Positions 18,139 to 26,600 of a stretch of DNA of 63,557 nucleotides are shown in pieces. Position numbers and translations under genes: made by a program. How positions within the stretch are numbered: position 1 is the first letter of the stretch; every line of letters starts with the position of its first letter. The stretch covers positions 1 to 63,557 of the forward strand of contig NZ_JAHLZF010000009.1 of NCBI RefSeq assembly GCF_018967645.1. Reading direction: 5' to 3'. This DNA is from Allobacillus halotolerans (GTDB taxonomy: Bacteria > Bacillota > Bacilli > Bacillales > Alkalibacillaceae). The notes under the pieces were generated by a model. The model saw only the letters and a list, made by a program, of their open reading frames with translations. It did not search any database and was not told the DNA's origin.

Positions 18139-18172
18139 TCGGCTAAGATGTCATCATCTTGGCCGATTTTTT
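18139..18172 (+). terminator. Terminator after the lipoprotein gene
   Basis: TCGGCTAAGATG pairs with CATCTTGGCCGA over TCAT, followed by TTTTTT. Confidence 0.93.
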
Positions 18173-18310
18173 AGCTTATCCGTCTCAAGACTACTTCTGT
18201 CTCATCCTGCCTCCATTATTACCACTATTCTATTGCAAAAAACAATTAAGTCGTTTATCATTTAGTATAACTAATATTTAAATATTGCATAATTGAATGA
18301 AGGTGACTGA

Positions 18311-19444
18311 ATGGAAAGAAATTTATTAATCCCAACTTATCCGAAAACAAAATTACGGATGACTGAGTCTGTTGGCGTAAGTGTATTAACGAATATCCAA
18401 CTACTCGATTATTGTTTAAATAATTCGGCTGTTGAATCGAAATGGGTAAAGGACTTTGCAAAAGCATTACCTGAGAATTTAAAAAAAGATCTTCGCGTTT
18501 TGAGGACTATTTTTGCTCATGGTGTTATTCTTCGTGATTATTATTTAAAGCATCAAACTTCGATCAATCAAGATTGGGATGATTTTAGAGAGTGGTGGGA
18601 AACGTTTTCCGAAACAGATGTATTGGAACTTGTTATATACGGCATTCAAGAAAATATGGCCTATTATGAAAAATATTTGCCAAGCGATCCTTCAGTCGAT
18701 GAAAAACTACAAGAAATCAGTTTAGAGTCAGAACAACTAAAAGTTCTTTCCAATCGGGAAAAAGCAATTTCAATCGTATTGGAAAGCTGGTCGGTGAAGG
18801 ATTTTGAAGAATTAGCTTCTCTATTTAATGATTTAAAAGGGGTCAAAGAACGGATCATCCGCCTACTGGATGGAGTTTGGAATTCAGGGTTTCAGGCTTG
18901 TTGGCAATCCAGTAAGAGTCGTATTGTTGGATGGAAAGAAAATCAGCTCTCAAAGCTGTCTAATCCTTATGGTATGAATGAAGAAGCCATTTTTGACATA
19001 ACAGGTTTATACCCGGATACCATGGAAAAAGAAGAGATGAATCGAGTACATGAATTAACGTTCATACCCGTTCCGAATATGGGAAGGTTATTGTCTTTTC
19101 TCAAGTTCAATCGTCATGGTTTTCTCATGTTTGAACCAACGTCGACGAACGATTATGCATCCGCTGAGAAGAATAATTCAGCAGAGGTTAATCTCGCGTT
19201 TGAGGGGCTAGGGGATTCAACAAGACTGCAGATCATTCATCTATTGGCCAAAAACGATGAAATGTTCGCTCAGCAAATTGTGAATGAATTGAATCTCAAA
19301 CAAAGTTCGGTTTCTCGTCATTTGAATTATTTGCACAAAACAAACCTCGTTTCCGTCAGGCAAGAAGGAAACACAAAGTATTATTCAATCAATCAAAATG
19401 AAATCAAAAAAGTGATTTACGTATTGGAAAACCTGTTGAAGTAA
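18311..19444 (+). CDS. ArsR-type winged-helix transcriptional regulator, long form
   Basis: 377 residues. The C-terminal 85 residues are an ArsR winged helix (FEGLGDSTRLQIIHLLAK, then LNLKQSSVSRHLNYLHKT as recognition helix, VRQEGNTKYYSIN wing). The N-terminal 290 residues are helical and form a separate, unassigned domain, probably a sensor. No metal-binding CxC motif of metal-sensing ArsR proteins is seen. It opens an apparent three-gene operon with the VOC gene 18 bp downstream and a GNAT gene. Confidence 0.85.
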   Translation: MERNLLIPTYPKTKLRMTESVGVSVLTNIQLLDYCLNNSAVESKWVKDFAKALPENLKKDLRVLRTIFAHGVILRDYYLKHQTSINQDWDDFREWWETFSETDVLELVIYGIQENMAYYEKYLPSDPSVDEKLQEISLESEQLKVLSNREKAISIVLESWSVKDFEELASLFNDLKGVKERIIRLLDGVWNSGFQACWQSSKSRIVGWKENQLSKLSNPYGMNEEAIFDITGLYPDTMEKEEMNRVHELTFIPVPNMGRLLSFLKFNRHGFLMFEPTSTNDYASAEKNNSAEVNLAFEGLGDSTRLQIIHLLAKNDEMFAQQIVNELNLKQSSVSRHLNYLHKTNLVSVRQEGNTKYYSINQNEIKKVIYVLENLLK

Positions 19445-19462
19445 TTGAATGGAGGATGCCAT

Positions 19463-19834
19463 ATGTCAAAATTTCATTTAGATAGAGTAAACACGGTCAT
19501 CATACCTGTAAAGGATTTGAATGAATCGATCCAATTTTACGAGGAAGTACTTCAGTTACGTAAAGGATATGTTGATGAAAGCATGGCATATTTCTCTTTT
19601 GGCTCGGATGGGAATGAAACAACGATACTGCTTCATGTCATCGATCAACCTGAACCAGTCGAAAAAGGGATTGTGATCGAGTTATCGGTAGATGATGTGG
19701 TATCAGCCATTACATCCATTAAAGAAGCAGGCGGACTAGTCGCACAGGAACCGATTGATCGCGATTGGGGAGTGAAGGAAGCTGTCATTGTTGATCCAAA
19801 TGGATATAAATTATGGATCTCTCAACCTATTTAA
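19463..19834 (+). CDS. VOC-family (glyoxalase/bleomycin resistance-like) protein
   Basis: 123 residues of the vicinal oxygen chelate fold: VNTVIIPVKDLNESIQFYEE at the start and VKEAVIVDPNGYKLWI at the end are the paired beta-alpha-beta signatures. The substrate is unknown; relatives include glyoxalases and antibiotic-binding proteins. ATG 19463 follows GGAGG at 19451. It is the second gene of the ArsR operon, so it is likely controlled by that regulator. Confidence 0.85.
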   Translation: MSKFHLDRVNTVIIPVKDLNESIQFYEEVLQLRKGYVDESMAYFSFGSDGNETTILLHVIDQPEPVEKGIVIELSVDDVVSAITSIKEAGGLVAQEPIDRDWGVKEAVIVDPNGYKLWISQPI

Positions 19835-19863
19835 TGAAGATTTATAGAAGAGGGAGAATAAAA

Positions 19864-20316
19864 ATGATGATTACAAAACCGATTCCAGAACATACAGAAG
19901 CGATTAGCAAAATTTGCTCGGATGGCTGGCGCCAGACGGTTCAAGGTATTTACGATGAAGAATACCAAGCAAAAAACGTAGAATATTGGTATAACCACAA
20001 AAAAGTATTAAACGATATTCAAAATGGTACATATACGCATGTAGCAATCATTGACGATCAAGTTGTCGGGACAATTGGCGGTGTCCTCAGCAAAGAAGGT
20101 GTGAGTGAAATCTATGTTTTCTATATTGATGAAACATATCGCTACCAAGGGATTGGTTCAAAATTATTAGATGAATTTACGGCTGAGCATAAGAAGAATG
20201 GAGCGACGGTGCAGTATGCTTCCGTGCAAGAAGGTAACGATTTGGGTATACCTTTCTATTTGTCCAAAGGGTTCAAAAAAAGCGATGAGAATGATCGATA
20301 TTGGCGGTATATTTAA
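19864..20316 (+). CDS. GNAT-family N-acetyltransferase
   Basis: 150 residues. The acetyl-CoA motif is DETYRYQGIGSKLLDEF (about 84-100), and the C-terminus GIPFYLSKGFKKSDEN is typical. ATG 19864 follows AGAGGGAG; an upstream in-frame ATG at 19813 lies inside the VOC gene and is rejected. Third gene of the ArsR-VOC-GNAT unit, ending before a terminator at 20352. The substrate is unknown. Confidence 0.86.
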   Translation: MMITKPIPEHTEAISKICSDGWRQTVQGIYDEEYQAKNVEYWYNHKKVLNDIQNGTYTHVAIIDDQVVGTIGGVLSKEGVSEIYVFYIDETYRYQGIGSKLLDEFTAEHKKNGATVQYASVQEGNDLGIPFYLSKGFKKSDENDRYWRYI

Positions 20317-20351
20317 GGCTTCTAGGAAAAATAAATAACAATCTTAGTTTT

Positions 20352-20386
20352 GGCTAGCTCTATGTAAGGGCTAGCCTTTTTCTTTT
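20352..20386 (+). terminator. Terminator of the ArsR-VOC-GNAT unit
   Basis: GGCTAGC pairs with GCTAGCC over an 11-nt loop, followed by TTTTTCTTTT. Confidence 0.85.
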
Positions 20387-20603
20387 GAATCGAAATGCTC
20401 CTTTTTTAAATTTACTCAAGAAAATTCCAATCAAATGAAACTTTCCACTTATAACCTTCGTTACATAGATGCCAATACAAAGTAATGCGACAAAATATGT
20501 CTAATCATAACAAAATTTAGAACTAATTTAACCAATATTTTGATATGATGTAATGAGATACATAAATTATTAGGTAATTTCTATTAGAAAAGAGGGTTTT
20601 CAG

Positions 20604-22433
20604 ATGACAAAATTTCATGGATATTTACGTAATCATCCATTGGCAGTCGATGTAAATGAGATGGAAGATGAATTTCATTATAGGGATGAATCGATTTTTC
20701 TAGGGTACAATCAAGTGACTATGGATGCTCCACCGGAAGGGAAGATTTTTGAAAAAGAACGAGTTGTCATAGTTTTCGATGGGGCAATCTACAATGTGAA
20801 AGAGCTACGAGCAAAACTGGAAGATAGCGGTTATTCTTTTTCAACGACATTGGAAACAGAAGTCCTGTTAGCCATGTATATGGATCAAAAGGAAAAAATG
20901 CTCGATCAATTACGTGGTATGTTCAGCTTATTGATTTGGGATAAGGAAGAGAAAGAGTTGTTTGGAGCAAGGGATCCATTTGGCATCAAACCGTTCTTTT
21001 ATTTAGAAAGTGAAGCGGGCCTTTCCGTTTCCGGAGAAGTGAAGTATCTGGTTGATGGAGAGAAAGAAGAACTAAACATAGAGGGATTACATCATTATCT
21101 GACCTACCAATACGTACCTGAACCACAAGTGATGCAACAAGAAATCAAACGGCTACAACCAGGTCATTATTTGACGAAAAGACCAGGCGAACCTATGGTG
21201 ACCAATACGTATTGGAAGCCGAGTTTTAATCCAAGCGAGAGAGTTTCAAATTCACAGTTGAAAGAAATAAGAGATACGGTAAGAGACTCCGTCCATACGC
21301 ATGTGCAGTCAGATCGGCCAATTGGTGCATTTCTTTCCGGTGGCGTGGATTCAAGTGCCGTCGTAGCCTTGGCGAAGGAGATTCATCCGACCATCCAGAC
21401 GTTTACTGTTGGATTTGAACGTGATGGGTATAGTGAAATTGATATTGCGAAGAATACCGCTCTTCAATTAGGTGTGGATAATCATCATTATGTCGTTGGG
21501 ATCGATGAATTCATGGAAGAGCTGCCTAATATAATCGGAGAAATGGAAACACCTGTCGCAGATCCGGCCGCGATTCCGCTTTATTTTATCTCCAGAGAGG
21601 CGAAGAAACAGGTCGATGTCATCCTTTCCGGAGAAGGGGCAGATGAGTTGTTTGGCGGTTATAATATTTACCGTGAGCCTAATTCGTTAAGAATGTTTCA
21701 CTATGTGCCGAAATCGATGCATTCAATGCTGAATCAGCTGGCAGAAAAATTGCCAGAAGGGATGCGAGGGAAAAGTTTCATTGAACGTGGAACGACCCCA
21801 CTGGAGGATCGATTTATCGGGAATGCGAAGCTCTTTAATGAGACTGAAAAAGCTTCCGTCTTAAAGAATTACAAAGCAGAATATGATTATCGGAAAATCA
21901 CTGAGCCCTTATACAACCAAGTATCGCATTACCCAGATATTCAAAAAATGCAGTACATTGACTTGCATACATGGGTACCCGGCGATATTCTCGTCAAGGC
22001 AAATCGGATGACTGCTGCACATGGTCTGGAGATCCGCACACCGTTCATGGATCGGAAAGTATTCGAGGTTGCTTCCAAATTAACACCCGACCAGTGCGTT
22101 ACAAAGGAAACAACCAAGTATATGTTGCGGGAGGCTATGCGAGGAATTGTACCTGACTCCGTGTTGTATAACCGTAAGCTGGGATTCCCGGTGCCGATTC
22201 GTCATTGGTTACAAAATGAACTATATGAATGGGCGAAAAATCTCATCGAAGAGAGTCCGACTGACCATTTGTTCAATAAAGAGTATGTCCTTGAATTATT
22301 GGAAGCCCACCGATTCGGTAAAATCGATTATTCCAGAAAGATCTGGGCGGTGTTGGTCTTTATCATTTGGCACCAACAATATATGGAGCAAGAAAATCTT
22401 GGGGAGGAAATCCTCAGTGAAACTTTGGTTTAA
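20604..22433 (+). CDS. asnO: AsnO-like asparagine synthetase with degenerate glutaminase site
   Basis: Closest to B. subtilis AsnO in length (609) and synthetase sequence. The ATP-pyrophosphatase half is intact: FLSGGVDSSAVVALAKE near 245, SGEGADELFGGYNIYREP near 345, RKLGFPVPIRHWL near 530. The N-terminal glutaminase domain is not: it starts MTKFHGYL, so the Cys nucleophile is Thr; the conserved RLSIID segment is gone; NGEIYN reads DGAIYN; and DTEV reads ETEV. AGAGGG sets the ATG and an upstream stop excludes a missed MCG start. It probably cannot use glutamine and may use ammonia, or do something else. Confidence 0.85.
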   Translation: MTKFHGYLRNHPLAVDVNEMEDEFHYRDESIFLGYNQVTMDAPPEGKIFEKERVVIVFDGAIYNVKELRAKLEDSGYSFSTTLETEVLLAMYMDQKEKMLDQLRGMFSLLIWDKEEKELFGARDPFGIKPFFYLESEAGLSVSGEVKYLVDGEKEELNIEGLHHYLTYQYVPEPQVMQQEIKRLQPGHYLTKRPGEPMVTNTYWKPSFNPSERVSNSQLKEIRDTVRDSVHTHVQSDRPIGAFLSGGVDSSAVVALAKEIHPTIQTFTVGFERDGYSEIDIAKNTALQLGVDNHHYVVGIDEFMEELPNIIGEMETPVADPAAIPLYFISREAKKQVDVILSGEGADELFGGYNIYREPNSLRMFHYVPKSMHSMLNQLAEKLPEGMRGKSFIERGTTPLEDRFIGNAKLFNETEKASVLKNYKAEYDYRKITEPLYNQVSHYPDIQKMQYIDLHTWVPGDILVKANRMTAAHGLEIRTPFMDRKVFEVASKLTPDQCVTKETTKYMLREAMRGIVPDSVLYNRKLGFPVPIRHWLQNELYEWAKNLIEESPTDHLFNKEYVLELLEAHRFGKIDYSRKIWAVLVFIIWHQQYMEQENLGEEILSETLV

Positions 22434-22446
22434 TATTGTTTCAATG

Positions 22447-22473
22447 GACCGGGAATCTCCGGTCTTTTTTTTT
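22447..22473 (+). terminator. asnO terminator
   Basis: GACCGG pairs with CCGGTC over 6 nt, followed by nine T. Confidence 0.93.
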
Positions 22474-22537
22474 GTTAGGATGGAATCGACACTTTTCTTT
22501 CCTTATAATGGAGATACTATTGTATTGGAAGGAAGCA

Positions 22538-23410
22538 TTGAAATTGTCGAGTATAGAAGAATCAGCAAAACGTATTCAACATCATGAGCAACAATTGCGC
22601 TGTCCGATTTGTCATCAGCCTATAAGAATAGGTGAATCAAATAAACTAATTTGTACGAATCGACATTCATTTGATCTGGCCAAACAAGGCTATGTGAATT
22701 TGTTGAATCAGCCTAGTGACAGTCAGTATGATAAAAAGTTGTTCGCTTCGAGGCGTCAAATCATAACGGAGACGGGTTTGTATCATCTTTTGCATAAAAA
22801 AATAGCTGAAATCGTAGCTGAAAATTTACCGGAAGCTGGTCAGTATATGATATTGGATGCAGGAAGCGGAGAAGGATCACATCTGCATGAGGTTGTGAAG
22901 AGTCAGCAAGAACCAACCGTTAGCGGTATTGGGATCGACATTTCAAAAGAAGGCGTCAAGATGGCAGCAGGGCAATACAAAGATCAAATGTGGTTTGTTG
23001 CAGACCTGGCCAATCTTCCTATAGCGGATCAATCAGTGGCGGTAATCATGAACATCCTTTCACCTGCGAATTATCAAGAGTTTAAACGCGTGTTAGTCGA
23101 CGATGGGCTGATTATTAAGGTCGTTCCACGGTCTGACTATCTGGCAGAACTTCGGGAAGCAATCGGGAAAAAAGAGGCGCAAGCGTATGATAATAAAAAA
23201 ATTACGTCGCTCTTTGGTGAACACTTTCAATTGATTGATGTAATTTCATTAACAAATCAAGTGGAACTGACCGCACAAGAACGCAAGCATCTGTCCCAAA
23301 TGGCACCACTCGCATGGCATGCCGATCAAGAAAAGATCGATCGATTCGTACATGGATCGTCTGGGAATGTGACAGTTGATCTGGATGTGTTGGTTGGGAA
23401 ACATTCATGA
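22538..23410 (+). CDS. 23S rRNA (guanine-N1)-methyltransferase RlmA family
   Basis: SAM-dependent rRNA methyltransferase of the RlmA/TlrB type, which methylates G745 or G748 of 23S rRNA. An N-terminal zinc ribbon (LRCPICHQPI, then ICTNRHSFD) precedes motif ILDAGSGEGSH (SAM site near 103) and a Rossmann fold; MNILSPANYQEF is typical. TTG 22538 after GGAAGGA is my chosen start (290 residues); a further upstream start would cross the asnO terminator and promoter region (TATAAT at 22503). A terminator-like hairpin follows at 23482. Confidence 0.87.
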   Translation: MKLSSIEESAKRIQHHEQQLRCPICHQPIRIGESNKLICTNRHSFDLAKQGYVNLLNQPSDSQYDKKLFASRRQIITETGLYHLLHKKIAEIVAENLPEAGQYMILDAGSGEGSHLHEVVKSQQEPTVSGIGIDISKEGVKMAAGQYKDQMWFVADLANLPIADQSVAVIMNILSPANYQEFKRVLVDDGLIIKVVPRSDYLAELREAIGKKEAQAYDNKKITSLFGEHFQLIDVISLTNQVELTAQERKHLSQMAPLAWHADQEKIDRFVHGSSGNVTVDLDVLVGKHS

Positions 23411-23481
23411 TGAGAAAGAAGGTCGGATAGGCCGACGAAAGCGGCTGAAGTAAATAAAGTATTGGCGAAATATTGAGATAG

Positions 23482-23520
23482 AATACAGTTGGGAGCATGA
23501 GCCTAGCTGTATTTTTATTT
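23482..23520 (+). terminator. Terminator after rlmA
   Basis: AATACAG with extra pairs folds back on CTGTATT, followed by TTTATTTTTT. Confidence 0.75.
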
Positions 23521-23570
23521 TTTGCTACTGACCGCTTAAGATTGACCGCTGTAGCTCGTTGTTCTGGAAA

Positions 23571-23885
23571 GCCACCGAAAAAGGAGCTCTAGCCGCTGAA
23601 TTATGAGTAGAACCCGTTGAATAAAGCGAACGAGCCGCTGAATTATGCGAAGAAGCCGTTGAAAAGAGAGTCCTAGCCGCTTAATTCAGCATCCAAGCCG
23701 TCGAATAAAGTGAACAAGCCACCGAATTATACCATGAATTCTTGGTAACAGCATGACAGACTTAACATTTAAAATACCGAGCTAACCGCTCAGGGGTTCG
23801 CGCTAATTACTCATAGAAAGCGTCTAAACGTTCAAGATGCTAAGCTAATCGCTTAAGCAGTCGATTTAAGTCTCCTTTCCGAATG
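23571..23885 (+). repeat. 21-bp tandem array, about 15 units, changing consensus
   Basis: Units of the form GCCGCTGAATTAtgagtagaa start at 23571, 23592, 23613, 23634, 23655, 23676, 23697 and 23718. Units of a second form GCTAACCGCT.. start at 23781, 23802, 23823, 23844 and 23865. The two blocks keep the same 21-bp register across degenerate units at 23739 and 23760. Diverged copies precede 23571. Conserved core about 10-12 bp, remainder variable. Lies between rlmA and the DUF2306 gene. Confidence 0.9.
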
Positions 23886-23946
23886 GAGGATATGATATCC
23901 TAATGATAAGTTATTTGAAAAATCAAATAGGGAGAAGGTAAATGGA

Positions 23947-24663
23947 ATGACGTTCATTTTCCAAATGGCGCTTTGGATTCACGTGGTTGCGGGTTTTACA
24001 GCAATAGTGGTTTTGTGGGTTCCTATTTTAACGCGAAAAGGAAACAAACTTCACAGAAAATCCGGATGGGTATTTGTCATTTCAATGGCGAGCATTTCGG
24101 TGACGGCAATTTACATGGGGATTTATCGTCTGCTATGGACACCAGATATTGAAGCTGCTGCACGTTCGTTCTCGTGGTTTTTGATCTTTATTGCTATTTT
24201 GAGTGGTGCATCCGTATGGTACGGATTACGCGTTTTGAAGTTCAAGCGAAGAAACCACCCACATCGGCAGTTGCTCGATTTATTATTTCCTCTTGCTTTG
24301 CTTGTCTCAAGTATAGCGGTGATGATCTACGGTTGGGTTATTGGATTTCCATTACTCCAATATTTCCCGATTGTCGGCCTTTTTCTTGGAGGCACACAGC
24401 TCGTTTACTGGGTGACTGTTCCAAAATATCGTTCCCACTGGGTGGTGGAACACATCAGTGGAATGCTTGCAAGCTCCATTGCGGCGATCACCGCATTTGT
24501 CGTATTCGGTGCGCCTCGACTGCTCCAAGTTGAATCCGTGAGCCTATTCATTTGGTTTCTTCCAACCATTGTATTTACGCCGATGATTATTGTATTTACA
24601 AACTATTATGGTCGGAAGTTTGCTGGAAAGGTTCCTGCGGCTGGTCGAAAAAGGCATGGTTAA
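23947..24663 (+). CDS. DUF2306-like integral membrane protein
   Basis: 238 residues with about seven membrane helices. HVVAGFTAIVVLWVPILTRK and KLHRKSGWVFV at the N-terminus and the conserved His-rich turns (NHPHRQ, HWVVEHISGM) fit DUF2306-type heme-like membrane proteins; the function is unknown. The start follows GGGAGAAGG at 23931. Flanked on both sides by 21-bp repeat arrays, it has no clear operon partner. Confidence 0.75.
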   Translation: MTFIFQMALWIHVVAGFTAIVVLWVPILTRKGNKLHRKSGWVFVISMASISVTAIYMGIYRLLWTPDIEAAARSFSWFLIFIAILSGASVWYGLRVLKFKRRNHPHRQLLDLLFPLALLVSSIAVMIYGWVIGFPLLQYFPIVGLFLGGTQLVYWVTVPKYRSHWVVEHISGMLASSIAAITAFVVFGAPRLLQVESVSLFIWFLPTIVFTPMIIVFTNYYGRKFAGKVPAAGRKRHG

Positions 24664-24724
24664 AAGCTTTTTGAAATAGCTAAGGTTTTGTTGATTAGAA
24701 AAGTAACTTAGGTGTGATTATCAG

Positions 24725-25010
24725 TAGTTAGCGTGAGTTTATCAACAATCAGCGTGGCTGTATCGGCAGTTAGCAGTGTTTTATCAACAGTTAGGGTATC
24801 TGTATCGACAGTCAGCAGTGTTTTATCAACAGTTAGAGCAGCTGTATCGACAGTTAGTAGCATCTCATCAACAGTTAGAATGACTCTATCAACAGTCAGC
24901 ACGGCTTTATCAACAGTTAGAGTGGCTGTATCGGCAGTTAGAAGCGTTTTATCAACAGTTAGAGCAGTTGTCGACAGTTAGCTACACTTTATCAATAGTC
25001 GGAAGTAATT
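24725..25010 (+). repeat. 21-bp tandem array, 14 units (ATCAACAGTTAG core)
   Basis: Anchors of the core ATCAACAGTTAG / ATCGACAGTCAG start (at the C of CAGTTAG) at 24725, 24746, 24767, 24788, 24809, 24830, 24851, 24872, 24893, 24914, 24935, 24956, 24975 and 24996; all steps are 21 bp except one of 19. A 42-bp higher-order alternation (GCTGTATCGAC / TTTTATCAAC) is visible. It opens long heptapeptide-repeat frames on both strands that I regard as spurious. It ends 17 bp before the GNAT remnant, supplying part of its upstream region. Confidence 0.95.
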
Positions 25011-25026
25011 TATCGGGAGGAATAGC

Positions 25027-25454
25027 TTGATTCGAAAAGCAACAATGGAAGATGTAAGTGAATTAGCTCGTTTGATGGGGGGTTAGGGTATCCAACAACA
25101 GACGAGGAGATGAAAGGTAGATTTAAAAATATAGGCACAAATCTCTTATATAATACGCAAGTAGCGGAAGTGAATGGGAACATCGCTGGAATGATAGGGA
25201 TGAACCTTGGCTACCACTACGAAAAGAATGGTAATTACATAAGGATCGTTGCTTTAGTTGTTGATCAAAATTATCGGAGACAAGGAATTGGTGAGCGGTT
25301 AATCCAAACAGCTGAGGAATGGGCTAGAGAAAAGGGAGCTACTAAATTAGTTTTGAATAGTGGTAATCGAGACGAGCGGAGCGATGCGCAACAATTTTAT
25401 AAAGATAGAGGTTTTGAAGGAAAGGCAACGGGTTTCTACAAGGATCTTATTTAG
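25027..25454 (+). pseudogene. GNAT acetyltransferase with a frameshift in a G tract
   Basis: TTG 25027 after GGGAGG begins a typical GNAT start (LIRKATMEDVSELARLMGG), then a stop occurs at 25084. Adding one G to the GGGGGG tract near 25076 restores LMGGLGYPTTDEEMKGRF and runs into the rest of the domain (VDQNYRRQGIGERLIQ, FYKDRGFEGKATGFYKDL). The intact product would be about 142 residues. It may be a real lesion, a sequencing indel, or a slippery phase-variable tract. A shorter start at ATG 25110 would lack the first strand and helix. Confidence 0.85.
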
Positions 25455-25462
25455 TGGGGTCT

Positions 25463-25609
25463 GGCTTCAGTGTTGTTGTGTCAGGCTTCAATGTTAATTC
25501 TTCAGTCATCAGTGTTCAAACACTCGGCTTCAGTGTTCATCTTTCGAGCTTCAGTGTTCAACCACCAGGCTTCAATGTTCATTTACTTTGGTTCAGTGTT
25601 TACTCGCAC
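25463..25609 (+). repeat. 21-bp tandem array, 7 units (GGCTTCAGTGTT core)
   Basis: Units begin at 25463, 25484, 25505, 25526, 25547, 25568 and 25589, an exact 21-bp period with core GGCTTCAGTGTTCA and a 7-8 bp variable part. The core is close to that of the array at 47768. It starts 8 bp after the GNAT stop. Confidence 0.93.
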
Positions 25610-25618
25610 TCGCCACAT

Positions 25619-25654
25619 AAAAAAAGCATTAAATTGCCTGGCAATTCAATGCTT
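25619..25654 (-). terminator. Terminator-like hairpin oriented to the minus strand
   Basis: On the minus strand AAGCATTGAATTGCC pairs with GGCAATTTAATGCTT over one base, followed by TTTTTTT. On the plus strand there is no T-tract. No minus-strand gene ends here; the nearest lies beyond 26600. Confidence 0.6.
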
Positions 25655-25676
25655 AAACTTAGGGAGGGGAGAACGC

Positions 25677-25895
25677 TTGAAAGAATTTATCGGTACCTTT
25701 TTGGCATGTGTCATTGTTTGTAGCATTTTTTCATTTTTCTTTTTAGGATTGATCGTTGAATATATATGGTTTGCCATTATTCTCGTTGCTTTTGTGTTCG
25801 CAGTCCTAATCACTGCTTTCATTAAGCAGGAAGCGCGGATCGAAGAATTAGAACAAAGGGTTGAGCAGTTTTTGTCTTCAAGTGCGCAAAATTAA
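25677..25895 (+). CDS. Small membrane protein with C-terminal coiled coil
   Basis: 72 residues from TTG 25677 after GGGAGGGGAG. Two membrane helices (about 5-25 and 27-48) are followed by a short heptad stretch (ARIEELEQRVEQFL). Unknown family. The same frame is open further upstream through the repeat array, but that part is repeat-derived. Confidence 0.65.
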   Translation: MKEFIGTFLACVIVCSIFSFFFLGLIVEYIWFAIILVAFVFAVLITAFIKQEARIEELEQRVEQFLSSSAQN

Positions 25896-26298
25896 TCTTC
25901 CATGATTTATTTTATATTAGTTTAAAATTCGGGTTGTATTTTTTGTGTTAATTTAGGAGAATTTTTGTAGTAAAACAAGATACAGTTTAAAGAGAAAAAA
26001 CATACCGGAAGATAAAGATTTCATTGGCAATTAAAAAAGAGAAACCTTTCGTTCTTTATATTGAAAAAACAAATTGTTTTAGAACTTTTTTTGTAAGTTT
26101 CTACTTGCTATAATGACTATCGCTAAAAAGGAACCTAAATTGAAAAAGTACATATTGGGGAATATGGTGAGTACTTCTTAAAAGCTAAGAAACCTAAATC
26201 AACGTAATACTTTTTGTTTTTGTATTAATGGAATACATGCACTCGCAAAGGTGGGTCAGCAATCTTCATTTCCTCCCTAAAGAAAGGTTGGGCTATCT
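25896..26298. other. Intergenic region, no gene seen
   Basis: About 400 bp, very AT-rich, with no reading frame carrying a ribosome binding site. It presumably holds the promoter and leader of the holin-like toxin remnant that follows. Confidence 0.5.
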
Positions 26299-26381
26299 AT
26301 GCTAATAGTCCTTGAAGAGCTCTCATTGATTTCTTTTCAATTTTAATTCTAGGTGTGTTAGCCTGCTTAAATAAGAAGTAA
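26299..26381 (+). pseudogene. Holin-like (Hol_Tox) type I toxin remnant
   Basis: ATG 26299 reads MLIVLEELSLISF, then a one-base shift near 26330 leads to ILILGVLACLNKK and TAA at 26379. Together they match the short membrane peptides of the putative holin-like toxin family (about 28-30 residues, ending in a few Lys). As written the frame is broken, so the product would be truncated. The following 80 bp have the double-hairpin tail seen after such genes. Confidence 0.55.
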
Positions 26382-26463
26382 CCTACCCTTGATCGTTGGC
26401 TCGGTCAGCAGGTTACTTCAGAACTTGCATATAAGCCGATCCCACTTTGAAAGGGAATCGGCT
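26377..26463 (+). ncRNA. Double-hairpin tail of the toxin mRNA / possible antisense region
   Basis: AGTAACCT pairs with AGGTTACT (26377-26417), then AGCCGATCCC with GGGAATCGGCT (26434-26463) followed by GTTGCACC. This arrangement resembles the 3' ends of Bacillus type I toxin mRNAs, where an antisense antitoxin RNA overlaps. I cannot define an antisense promoter. Confidence 0.45.
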
Positions 26464-26600
26464 GTTGCACCCTCGCAGGTGTTGTACTATTATCGAGGAT
26501 GTTTTAATTTTATACATAGTACGATTAAACAAAAAATAAAATTCAAAAGGTGAATTATTATTCAATAATCAAAAATCCTGATAAGTAATTCAAGTTATTT

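Noticed and set aside
20436-20462. Sigma-W promoter before asnO (TGAAAC, 17 bp, CGTT)
   Set aside because: The -10 is CGTT instead of CGTA and lies about 140 bp before the start; an extended -10 TGATATGAT nearer the gene is a better candidate.
24780-24970. TTATCAACA copies as DnaA boxes
   Set aside because: They differ from TTATCCACA at the sixth base in every copy and occur at the strict repeat period; no origin genes are nearby.
24708-24981. Heptapeptide-repeat proteins (LTVDxxx on minus, LSTVRxx on plus)
   Set aside because: Both strands are open only because the repeat is 21 bp; no ribosome binding site, and one 19-bp unit breaks the frame.
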